From positions 1 to 8,162 of the forward strand of contig JAEUMU010000017.1 of NCBI GenBank assembly GCA_016791325.1: a DNA stretch of 8,162 nucleotides, read 5' to 3'. This DNA is from Hyphomonadaceae bacterium. GTDB lineage: Bacteria; Pseudomonadota; Alphaproteobacteria; Caulobacterales; Aquidulcibacteraceae. The notes beneath the pieces are model-generated. The model made no database searches. It was not told where the DNA came from and worked only from the letters and a program-made list of their open reading frames with translations. Made by a program: the position numbers and the translations under genes. Positions 1 to 5,604 of this stretch are shown here, in pieces (position 1 is the first letter of the stretch; each line of letters begins with the position of its first letter).

Positions 1-318
1 GTCAAGCTGAAACAGCAGGATGGCCCGGCCCTGATCACCCAGGGCAGCAGCGTGTTGGTCCATGCTCTGCTCGCAGCAGGCCTGGTCGATGAGGTGCGCA
101 CCTACACGTTCCCGGTGCTGTTGGGCAAAGGCAAACGCTTCTTCGACGACGCCGCCAAGCCCATGCAACTGAAGCTCACGCACCATCGCGTGTCGCCGAA
201 CGGTTTCATCGCCGCGACCTACACGCCCGACGGCGCCATCCGCACCGGCGATTACAGCCTCGGCCAGCCGACAGACGCCGAAATCGCCCGGCGTGCGCGC
301 ATGAAGCGCGAAGGCTAA
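1..318 (+). CDS. Dihydrofolate reductase family protein, RibD C-terminal domain (3' part only)
   Basis: The open frame enters from the left edge and ends at TAA, so only the last 105 residues are visible. The sequence shows the C-terminal half of a RibD_C/DHFR-like Rossmann domain: ALITQGSSVLVHALLAAGL (residues 11-29 of the visible part) followed by VDEVRTYTFPVLLGKGKRFF, the usual strand-helix-strand ending of this family with the 'PVLLGKGKR' turn. A polar tail (PTDAEIARRARMKREG) closes the protein, as is common in stand-alone members. Family members are NADPH-dependent reductases related to the riboflavin reductase RibG and to DHFR; most stand-alone members have no assigned substrate, so none is given here. 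The stop overlaps the stop of the converging minus-strand gene by four bases. Family assignment is fairly sure; exact function is unknown. Confidence 0.85.
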   Translation, partial: VKLKQQDGPALITQGSSVLVHALLAAGLVDEVRTYTFPVLLGKGKRFFDDAAKPMQLKLTHHRVSPNGFIAATYTPDGAIRTGDYSLGQPTDAEIARRARMKREG

Positions 319-1592
319 AGGTTGGCGCTGGCGGTTGAACCAGTCATCACCAGCAGCGCGTCGAAACCGTGGACGGCGCGCACAAGGTCTGCATCCAGCG
401 CCTTGTGCCGCCGCCCGAAAACAAGCGGGCGCAGCGGCCGAAGGTCGATCAGCGTCATCGCATCGTCATAAGCCGCACCCAGCAGCGGCGCCATGCCGAT
501 CTCGTTATATGCGCCCGCGGCGACGGGCGCGTAGCGCCACGTGCGCACATCCAGTTGCGCATGTTGCGCACCCACGCCTGGCAGCACCATGACGTGGAAG
601 CTCCGGCCGCCTTGCGCTTCGGCCAATTCCGAAACTTGGCTCCCGACATCAAAAACCTGCGTATGCGTCAGCCCGCGCACCATATGGCTTGCGCCAAATT
701 TGAAGAACACGCGCGGCTTCGTGCGCTCACGTTCCCAATAGCGGCGAAAGTTCGCGCGATTCAACAGCGCCCTGCTCTGGTTCGAAAGCCAACCCTGCTG
801 CGTTTGCCAATAGCCGTTGATAGTCAGCGTCTGCTCCAGCGTCTCCAACATCCAGACGGCGTCACTATCAGCGTTGGGCCACGCCGCCCGCACCGCAGCC
901 ACCAACGCGGGATCGCCGGCGAAGCTGTAGATGTGCTCCGGCGAACGCGATCGTGCGAACGCAGCGTCCAGCGTATCGGCGTTGGCGCGCATCGCCGCAA
1001 ACGCCGCCTGCGCCGCCGCCGGCTTGCGCCGCGCCTCCAATATATCGATCAACCGCCCAAAGCCGCCGACCTCATAATCAAGCCCCCAAAGCGCTTGCCC
1101 CCGCCCGCGCACCGCCGCGCGCGCGGCCACGATCCACTCCGCTTCCTCGCGCATGGTGAAGAACGCCACATTCGCCCGCGGATCGGTGAACAGCGCACGC
1201 ACGCTGTCCATCCCGCCCTGCGCGGCGCGATCCAGCTCCCGCGCCATCGGCGGCGAGATTTCGATGCATGCTTTGGAATAGCCAACGCCGGCCAGCGCGG
1301 CGAACAATTGCGCCGCCAGTTTCGGATTTTCGGCGACGCCATGTTCTTCGCCCAGGCAGAAGAACCGCGCCGCGCGCCCTTCCTCCAGCAGCGCCTCATA
1401 GGCGGGCCCTGAAAAACGCACGCCATCGAACAGCAGCCGGCTGCGATGTTCCTGCGCCCGCGCCGTCAGCCGCGCCTCAAGCGTCGGCTCCGCGGGCGGC
1501 GCGGCCCCTTGCGTTTGCGCCTGCGCGCTCGCCCCGGCCATCGCCACGCCCGCGCCCATCGCGCCCAACAGCGCGCGCCGATCCAGTCTCAT
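315..1592 (-). CDS. Tat-exported EreA/ChaN-like hypothetical protein
   Basis: A 425-residue protein with an N-terminal twin-arginine signal: DRRALLGAMGAGVAMAGASA, with RR at 5-6, a hydrophobic stretch at 7-21 and an Ala-rich cleavage region near 21-26, so it is probably exported folded to the periplasm. The mature part has spaced motifs reminiscent of the erythromycin-esterase/ChaN-like fold: LGEEHG (80-85), CIEIS (109-113, E111), GLDYE (170-174, D172) and KFGASHM (298-304, H303), which resemble the GE-THG, ALE, GFD and late His motifs of EreA-type proteins. The ATG is preceded on the minus strand by GGGGGAG four bases away, a good ribosome site that supports this start. Substrate is not predictable; macrolide esterase activity should not be assumed. 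It is separated from the upstream small gene by 134 bases containing a hairpin and overlaps the convergent gene by four bases. Gene is sure, superfamily call is moderate. Confidence 0.75.
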   Translation of the reverse strand: MRLDRRALLGAMGAGVAMAGASAQAQTQGAAPPAEPTLEARLTARAQEHRSRLLFDGVRFSGPAYEALLEEGRAARFFCLGEEHGVAENPKLAAQLFAALAGVGYSKACIEISPPMARELDRAAQGGMDSVRALFTDPRANVAFFTMREEAEWIVAARAAVRGRGQALWGLDYEVGGFGRLIDILEARRKPAAAQAAFAAMRANADTLDAAFARSRSPEHIYSFAGDPALVAAVRAAWPNADSDAVWMLETLEQTLTINGYWQTQQGWLSNQSRALLNRANFRRYWERERTKPRVFFKFGASHMVRGLTHTQVFDVGSQVSELAEAQGGRSFHVMVLPGVGAQHAQLDVRTWRYAPVAAGAYNEIGMAPLLGAAYDDAMTLIDLRPLRPLVFGRRHKALDADLVRAVHGFDALLVMTGSTASANL

Positions 1593-1672
1593 AGTCTCCC
1601 CCGTTAAAGCTCTACAGAGGGAGATGAGCTTGGCCGCGCGTTTGGATGCGCCAGGCTAGCCGCGCACAGCCG

Positions 1673-1716
1673 GCCCATGAAACGGGCCAGGGCATGGAAG
1701 GCGGCGTTTCATGGGC
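1673..1716. repeat. Perfect 12-bp inverted repeat (hairpin) between two minus-strand genes
   Basis: GCCCATGAAACG (1673-1684) and CGTTTCATGGGC (1705-1716) are exact reverse complements around a 20-base loop. In the minus-strand direction the hairpin begins 10 bases after the stop of the 70-residue membrane protein gene. No T-run follows it on the minus strand, so it is not a textbook intrinsic terminator; it could be a 3'-end stabilising or Rho-associated structure, or a protein-binding site. A smaller alternative stem, GGCCC (1672-1676) with GGGCC (1684-1688), shares the left arm and would compete with it. Confidence 0.7.
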
Positions 1717-1726
1717 GGCTGCGGCG

Positions 1727-1939
1727 CTAGAGCGCGAAACTCGAAAGCTTGGTGCGCAGATCGGCGGTTACGGCGTCGAGGCTGTTGGTGATGCGTCCCA
1801 TTTCCGGAGCGATCACTTCCTCGTACTGGATGGCCAGAAGCGCCAGCACTACGAACGCGGCGCCAAGCCAAAAGCGCGCTTGGGAGCCGATAAAGACGCG
1901 AAACGCGTCGGATGTGTCGCTCAACGCCATCGTCAACAT
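1727..1939 (-). CDS. Small single-pass membrane protein, unrecognised
   Basis: A 70-residue ORF that I do not recognise. It has an N-terminal polar segment (1-20), one clear hydrophobic helix (about 23-37, FWLGAAFVVLALLAI), and a polar, probably helical tail (39-70) with EEVIAPEM and regularly spaced hydrophobic residues. Arg22 sits just before the helix and acidic residues (E40, E41) just after it, which by the positive-inside rule suggests the N-terminus is cytoplasmic and the tail periplasmic. Codons favour G/C in the third position as in the neighbouring genes, supporting real coding. The start is uncertain: ATG at 1939 or ATG three codons later at 1930; neither has a strong ribosome site. 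A likely terminator lies upstream (1990-2010) and a hairpin downstream, so it may be transcribed on its own. Function unknown. Confidence 0.7.
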   Translation of the reverse strand: MLTMALSDTSDAFRVFIGSQARFWLGAAFVVLALLAIQYEEVIAPEMGRITNSLDAVTADLRTKLSSFAL

Positions 1940-1989
1940 GAGCCCGCACTTTCGTGGCTAACACGCGGAAATCTTGGCGCCGAAAGCGT

Positions 1990-2010
1990 AAAAAATCCTT
2001 TGCCGAAAGG
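1990..2010 (-). terminator. Probable intrinsic terminator after the TetR/COQ9-fold gene
   Basis: Read on the minus strand this is CCTTT-CGGC-AAAGG followed by A and six T residues. The stem is only five base pairs but the loop is compact and the T-run is the longest in this GC-rich neighbourhood. It lies about 50 bases after the stop at 2062 and before the small membrane protein gene, so it probably ends the ubiK-ybjN-proC-tetR transcript. A GC-rich stretch at 2014-2032 just upstream could add structure. Confidence 0.6.
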
Positions 2011-2061
2011 TTAATCGCGCGGCGCGGCGCGCAGCAAACGCAGTTCAGATTCTACGCGTGC

Positions 2062-2667
2062 TCACGCCGCCGGCGGCTCTTCCTTCGGCTTGGCTTCGAA
2101 GCCCGCCCAGCGGCCGAACATCTCTTCGGCGCGGCGCAAATTCTTATCGAGCGAGGCCATCGTCTTGGCGAAATCGCCCGCCTCATCGCCGCGCCACGCC
2201 GCGCGCGCTTGGCCGATGATCACGCCCAGCCCTTGTGCTCGCGCTTGGCCTGTCATGCCGTCGGCCTCGAGCCCCGCCAGCGCCAAAACCCAGCGCGCGC
2301 AGCGCACATGCCGCTGATGCGCCGCACCCATCAACATCGGGTCGCGGTCGAGCCCCTGTTCCATGGCCAGCACGGCCTTGCGGTGCGGCTCCATCGCCTC
2401 GAAGCGGCGCATGATCAATTCAAACAGCCTGTCGCGCACGCTCTGGCCGGGATCGAGTTCATCGGTTGCATCGGCGATGGCGCGATCGAAAGCCTCTTCA
2501 ACACAATCGACCGCCTCGCCCAGCGTCGCCCCGTAGAAATCCGAGACCGGCCGGCTCGACGCATGCGCCAGCTTCGCCAGCGTCACGTCGCGCCAGCTGC
2601 CGTCCGCGCCCAGCGCCAAAGCCGCCCGCGCCAGATCGCGGCGGATCGAATTGTCCAAATGGCTCAT
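2062..2667 (-). CDS. TetR/COQ9-fold protein (putative transcriptional regulator)
   Basis: A 201-residue helical protein. The N-terminal region looks like a TetR-type helix-turn-helix: IRRDLARAALALG (8-20), then WRDVTLAKLAHASSRPVSDFYG (25-46), where the second half matches the position of the recognition helix and the aromatic Phe44-Tyr45 pair. The C-terminal part contains VRDRLFELIMRRFEAMEPHRKAV and a late 'W...D...FAKTMASLDKNLRRAEEM' pattern, which resembles both TetR ligand domains and COQ9, a lipid-binding protein of ubiquinone synthesis that shares the TetR fold. I chose ATG at 2667; a TTG 12 codons upstream (2703) extends the frame but adds residues without family character. No clear ribosome site precedes either start. 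It follows proC by 96 bases on the same strand. Regulator versus COQ9-like role is unresolved. Confidence 0.7.
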   Translation of the reverse strand: MSHLDNSIRRDLARAALALGADGSWRDVTLAKLAHASSRPVSDFYGATLGEAVDCVEEAFDRAIADATDELDPGQSVRDRLFELIMRRFEAMEPHRKAVLAMEQGLDRDPMLMGAAHQRHVRCARWVLALAGLEADGMTGQARAQGLGVIIGQARAAWRGDEAGDFAKTMASLDKNLRRAEEMFGRWAGFEAKPKEEPPAA

Positions 2668-2730
2668 GCGGTGATTGAAGGCGGGCCGATATGGCGCCGT
2701 CAAGGCGGGTTTAGGGTTAGGCCTTCTTCA

Positions 2731-2754
2731 TCCCCCGGCGCGCGCGGCGAGGGA
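2731..2754. repeat. GC-rich imperfect inverted repeat between proC and the TetR/COQ9-fold gene
   Basis: TCCC (2731-2734) pairs with GGGA (2751-2754) and the arms continue inward (CG 2736-2737 with CG 2748-2749, CGC 2739-2741 with GCG 2744-2746) with two mismatches. It starts 10 bases past the proC stop in the direction of transcription. There is no T-run, so it could be a weak or Rho-assisted terminator, an mRNA 3' stabiliser, or a copy of a dispersed palindromic element; one window cannot tell. Confidence 0.4.
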
Positions 2755-2763
2755 ACTACGCCG

Positions 2764-3585
2764 CTATCCCTTGCCCAGATCGCGGGAGCGCTGCGCCGCG
2801 GCGCTCACCGCCCGGCGCAATAGCGGTCCTAACCCATCGGCGGCCCCCAGCACATCCAGCGCCGCCTCAGTTGTGCCGCCCGGGCTGGTGACCTGCTTAC
2901 GCAGCGTGCTGGGCGTATCGCCCGTTTCCAGCATCAGCGCGCCAGCGCCCGCCACGGTGCGGCTGGCCAGGCGCATCGCCGTCTCCTTGTCGAGCCCTTC
3001 CTGCTCAGCCGCCGCCGCCAGCACCTCGGCCAGCATGAACACATAGGCCGGCCCCGAACCCGAAACCGCGGTCACCACATCCATCAGCCGCTCAGCGGGG
3101 ATCGGCTCCACCGTTCCGAGCGGCTCAAGCAATTGCGCGATCAGCGCCTTGTCCTGCGCGCTGCATGCGGGCGAAGCCACATATGCCGTCACGCCGCGCC
3201 CAATACGCGCCGGCGTGTTGGGCATGGAGCGGATCACCCGGCCCGCGCCGAGTTCGCGCGCCAGCGTTTCGATCGTCACGCCCGCCATGACGGAAAGCAC
3301 ACACGTCTCGGGGCCGACAAAACGGCGCGCGCCCGCCGCAACCGTCGCAAACGCCTGCGGCTTCACAGCCAGCACCAGCACGTCCACCGGCCCTGGATCG
3401 GGCGGGTTCAGCACCGCGCCCACGGCGTCGAGCGCGCGCTCCAGCTCCGGATCAAAATTGGGCTCCACGACGGTGAGCGTCAGTCCCCCGCCTTTGCGCA
3501 CGGCTTCAATCCAACCGCGCACAAGCGCCCCTCCCATGGCGCCGGCGCCAATCAGGGCGATCGATGGGGCGTCAAGTTCGCTCAC
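2764..3585 (-). CDS. proC: Pyrroline-5-carboxylate reductase
   Basis: Catalyses the last step of proline synthesis, NAD(P)H-dependent reduction of 1-pyrroline-5-carboxylate to L-proline, in the cytoplasm. The 273 residues match the usual family length. Visible features in order: N-terminal Rossmann motif GAGAMG (13-18) for the dinucleotide, LAVKPQ (72-77), RSMPNTPA (119-126), the substrate-site segment SGSGPAYVF (175-183), and the C-terminal family signature around VTSPGGTTEAAL (232-243). The start is GTG at 3585, whose GTGA overlaps the TGA of the ybjN-domain gene by four bases, so translation is probably coupled. No membrane or export signal is seen. Identification is firm. Confidence 0.97.
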   Translation of the reverse strand: MSELDAPSIALIGAGAMGGALVRGWIEAVRKGGGLTLTVVEPNFDPELERALDAVGAVLNPPDPGPVDVLVLAVKPQAFATVAAGARRFVGPETCVLSVMAGVTIETLARELGAGRVIRSMPNTPARIGRGVTAYVASPACSAQDKALIAQLLEPLGTVEPIPAERLMDVVTAVSGSGPAYVFMLAEVLAAAAEQEGLDKETAMRLASRTVAGAGALMLETGDTPSTLRKQVTSPGGTTEAALDVLGAADGLGPLLRRAVSAAAQRSRDLGKG

Positions 3586-4088
3586 GCTTCTCCGCTGGTT
3601 TCGAAGAACGCCGCCTTTGCGGCGTCCTCCGCGGCCATGCCGCCAAGAATAGCGAAATGAAACGCAGGCTGGAACCGTTCCGCGGCATCCATGGCCGCCG
3701 CCAGCATCGCCTGCACTTCGCCGATGGAAATTTCATCGCGCCCGATCATGGGCATGGCGTGGCGGAAAATGATGGTGCCGTCGTCGGACCACACGTCGAA
3801 ATGGCCGAGCCACAGATTTTCGTTGATGGCCGCCGCCAGCTTGATGGCTTCGCCCCGGCGCGAAGCAGGCGCCTGAATGTCGAAGCCCAGTGTGAACAGC
3901 AGCGCCGGCAATTCCTGGCGATAGCTGAAATAGCCCGCCGTTTCGTTCCAATTGCTTTTGAAGACGAAATGCACGTCGCCGTCTTCTGCGCGCTCGCTCG
4001 CGAAGCGGTCGTCAGCGGCGAGCACGGTTTCAACGGTGTCCAGCGGGTCGCCCGCGGGTTCGAAATCGTCGTCCAGCGTGAGATCCAT
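3582..4088 (-). CDS. YbjN domain-containing protein
   Basis: A 168-residue acidic soluble protein of the YbjN family, whose fold resembles type III secretion chaperones; its biochemical role is not settled (E. coli YbjN is linked to stress and motility phenotypes). Visible family features: an acidic N-terminus (DLTLDDDFE), 'DGDVHFVFKSNWNE' (37-50), LPALLFTLGFDI (60-71), then the helix AIKLAAAINENLWLGHFDVW (81-100) followed by DDGTIIFRHAMPM, the typical order of strands and the 'N..L..G.F....' segment in this family. ATG at 4088 is preceded by GGAGGG (4095-4100, minus strand) at six bases, a strong ribosome site fixing the start. Its stop overlaps the proC start (GTGA), so the two are co-translated. 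Confidence 0.88.
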   Translation of the reverse strand: MDLTLDDDFEPAGDPLDTVETVLAADDRFASERAEDGDVHFVFKSNWNETAGYFSYRQELPALLFTLGFDIQAPASRRGEAIKLAAAINENLWLGHFDVWSDDGTIIFRHAMPMIGRDEISIGEVQAMLAAAMDAAERFQPAFHFAILGGMAAEDAAKAAFFETSGEA

Positions 4089-4104
4089 GAGCGTCCCTCC
4101 GGGC

Positions 4105-4170
4105 TCAGGCGCGCAGCGACACGCCTTTGATCTCTCCCCTGTGGTCGCGCACTTTGCGCACGCGAATCAT
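4105..4170 (-). CDS. Possible 21-residue basic small ORF upstream of the ybjN-domain gene
   Basis: An ATG at 4170 opens a 21-codon frame ending in TGA at 4105, 16 bases before the ybjN-domain start codon. The product is strongly basic (begins MIRVRKVRDHRG, ends KGVSLRA). A G-rich run (GGGGGCGGGG) and a GGA further upstream lie just before the ATG; the former sits very close for a ribosome site. I do not recognise the peptide. It could be a leader peptide, a small protein coupled to the next gene, or a chance frame in GC-rich DNA. Length is too short for coding statistics by eye, so confidence is low. Confidence 0.25.
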   Translation of the reverse strand: MIRVRKVRDHRGEIKGVSLRA

Positions 4171-4212
4171 GCCCCGCCCCCAGCTAAGCGTCCGATTCCT
4201 TTCTCAGACCTA

Positions 4213-4229
4213 AACGCGCGGCGCGCGTT
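4213..4229. repeat. Palindromic hairpin overlapping the ubiK stop codon
   Basis: AACGCGCG (4213-4220) and CGCGCGTT (4222-4229) are perfect reverse complements around one central base. On the minus strand the stem starts inside the TAA stop of the ubiK-like gene and is followed by TTAGG, without a real T-run. It could terminate or attenuate transcription between ubiK and ybjN, or protect the ubiK 3' end. Confidence 0.5.
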
Positions 4230-4482
4230 ACCCCCTCGCCTGCAGCGCCGCCTCCAGCACCGCCACGCGCTCGCGCAGCGCATCGGCTTCCGCGCGCGCG
4301 TCCGCCGCCATTTGCTTGACGGCCTCGAACTCATCGCGGCCGATCAAGTCCATTTCGGCGACGAATCTGTCGGCCTGGGCGCGCATGAAGCTCTTGGCCT
4401 CCAGGCCCGCGCCCTGGGCCATGCCCATCGCCCCCGTCATCAAACGGGCCAGATCATCGAACACGGAGCTTTGCGTTTGCAT
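4228..4482 (-). CDS. ubiK: UbiK/BMFP family ubiquinone-biosynthesis accessory factor
   Basis: An 84-residue protein of the UbiK (formerly YqiC/BMFP) family. In enterobacteria UbiK binds UbiJ and membranes and is needed for efficient aerobic ubiquinone synthesis. Sequence features: an N-terminal amphipathic region beginning QTQSSVFDDLARLMTGA (2-18), the conserved core MDLIGRDEFEAVKQMA (44-59), and a C-terminal coiled coil (about 56-82) with heptad hydrophobics (V55, M58, A62, L69, V73, L76, L80). I chose ATG at 4482, with AGGA nine bases upstream; the frame continues to an ATG at 4611 but that would overlap the lgt start and adds non-family residues. It is divergent from lgt across 78 bases. 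Alphaproteobacterial members are less well studied, so the symbol is by family. Confidence 0.85.
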   Translation of the reverse strand: MQTQSSVFDDLARLMTGAMGMAQGAGLEAKSFMRAQADRFVAEMDLIGRDEFEAVKQMAADARAEADALRERVAVLEAALQARG

Positions 4483-4560
4483 GTGGACCGATCCTTTCGC
4501 CCTACTTAGAAACCGGGCGGGGGCCGGGCAATGCGGCCAATCAGCTAAAGAGGGCGCATC
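4483..4560. promoter_or_regulatory. Divergent intergenic region, ubiK-lgt promoters
   Basis: These 78 bases separate the start codons of two divergent genes and must hold, or lie next to, start signals for both. On the lgt side AAGAGGG (4548-4554) is a good ribosome site. On the minus side TTGCCC followed after about 15-16 bases by TCTAAG is a weak promoter-like pair; no convincing -35/-10 is visible for lgt, so its promoter may be within ubiK. A G/C-rich block (GGGCGGGGGCCGGG, 4515-4528) fills the middle. Confidence 0.4.
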
Positions 4561-5604
4561 ATGATCGCCGAAGCGATGCAATTCCCCAATATCGACCCGG
4601 TGGCGCTGCATCTGGGCACGCTGCCGATCGGCGATGGCGTCCGGCTCGATCTACGCTGGTATGCGCTGGCCTACATTGCGGGCCTGTTCCTGGGCTGGCG
4701 CTGGATGGTGACGCTGATCCGGCGCGATCGGTTGTGGGCGCCCGGCAAGCCGGCGATGAGCGTACCGCAGACGGATGATTTCCTGTTCTGGGCCACGCTC
4801 GGCGTCATCCTTGGCGGGCGGCTCGGCTACGTGCTCTTCTACAAGCCCGACATGATCTGGAACGCCCCGCTTGAGCTGCTCCAGATTTGGCAGGGCGGCA
4901 TGAGCTTCCATGGCGGCCTCATCGGGGTGGCCGTCGCCGCGATCTGGTTCACCCGTCAGCGCCACGTCAACGAGGAGCAACTCACCGCCCTGGCGAAGAA
5001 GCACATCGTCGAGACGCCGCCCGAAGGCCAGCGCAGCGCCTATGAGCGCATCAGCAAGCTGGGATGGATCAAGAAAAGCGAAGCCGAGGCCGCACGCACG
5101 AAAGCCCGCACCGACACGATCGACCTGCTGCGCCTGGGCGATCTCGCCGCGGCGGCCGCGCCGATCGGCCTGTTCTTCGGCCGCATAGCCAATTTCATCA
5201 ATGGCGAGCTGTGGGGCCGCACAACCGATGGCCCGTTCGGCATGGTGTTCTGCAACGAGACGCTGATGCGGCTGCACGGAAGCTGCCCCGCCGGCCTTTC
5301 GCCGCGCTTCCCCAGCCAGCTTTACGAAGCCGCGCTTGAGGGCCTGGCGCTGTTTGCGATCATCAATATCGCCACGCTCAAATTCGAATCCCTGCGCCGC
5401 CCCGGCCTCAATGTCGGCCTGTTCCTGCTGTGCTACGGCCTGTTCCGCGCCATTCTGGAAACCGTGCGCGAACCAGACGCGCACATGCCCGAGGCGCTGC
5501 GCGGCGTCATCACCATGGGCATGCTGCTGTCCATCCCCATGATCCTGATCGGCGCCTGGCTCATCTGGCGCGCCAGCAAACAATCCAAACTGGCCGCGGC
5601 GTGA
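4561..5604 (+). CDS. lgt: Prolipoprotein diacylglyceryl transferase with an internal insertion
   Basis: Inner-membrane enzyme that moves diacylglycerol from phosphatidylglycerol to the lipobox cysteine of prolipoproteins, the first step of lipoprotein maturation. Recognised by GMSFHGGLIGV (113-123, catalytic-region His117), the Lgt signature GRIANFINGELWGR (207-220), FPSQLYEA and the late Arg-containing REPDAHMP. Several hydrophobic helices are visible, e.g. 33-50, 74-93, 118-130, 195-206 and the C-terminal ones. At 347 residues it is longer than the usual roughly 260-300: between the helix after HGGL and the signature there is an extra charged segment (about 136-188) where most family members have only a short basic linker. 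The start ATG has AAGAGGG six bases upstream. Its TGA overlaps the GTG of the next gene by four bases, implying translational coupling. Confidence 0.96.
   Translation: MIAEAMQFPNIDPVALHLGTLPIGDGVRLDLRWYALAYIAGLFLGWRWMVTLIRRDRLWAPGKPAMSVPQTDDFLFWATLGVILGGRLGYVLFYKPDMIWNAPLELLQIWQGGMSFHGGLIGVAVAAIWFTRQRHVNEEQLTALAKKHIVETPPEGQRSAYERISKLGWIKKSEAEAARTKARTDTIDLLRLGDLAAAAAPIGLFFGRIANFINGELWGRTTDGPFGMVFCNETLMRLHGSCPAGLSPRFPSQLYEAALEGLALFAIINIATLKFESLRRPGLNVGLFLLCYGLFRAILETVREPDAHMPEALRGVITMGMLLSIPMILIGAWLIWRASKQSKLAAA

Noticed and set aside
369..1412. Long plus-strand open frame opposite the EreA/ChaN-like gene
   Set aside because: Arg/His/Pro-rich translation without any domain, antisense to a gene with a signal peptide, motifs and a good ribosome site; a typical shadow in GC-rich DNA.
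1646..2014. 122-residue plus-strand frame opposite the small membrane protein
   Set aside because: No family character and no ribosome site; the minus-strand frame has a clean transmembrane helix and better codon use.
2668..2703. TTG start 12 codons upstream for the TetR/COQ9-fold protein
   Set aside because: No ribosome site before it and the extra residues do not extend the helical domain; the ATG at 2667 gives a natural N-terminus, though this is not proven.
4483..4611. N-terminal extension of ubiK by 43 codons to an upstream ATG
   Set aside because: It would overlap the start of lgt, the added residues do not fit the UbiK family, and the ATG at 4482 has its own AGGA.
4651..5583. 310-residue minus-strand frame opposite lgt
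   Set aside because: Low-complexity Ala/Gln/Glu/His-rich translation, fully antisense to an unmistakable lgt.
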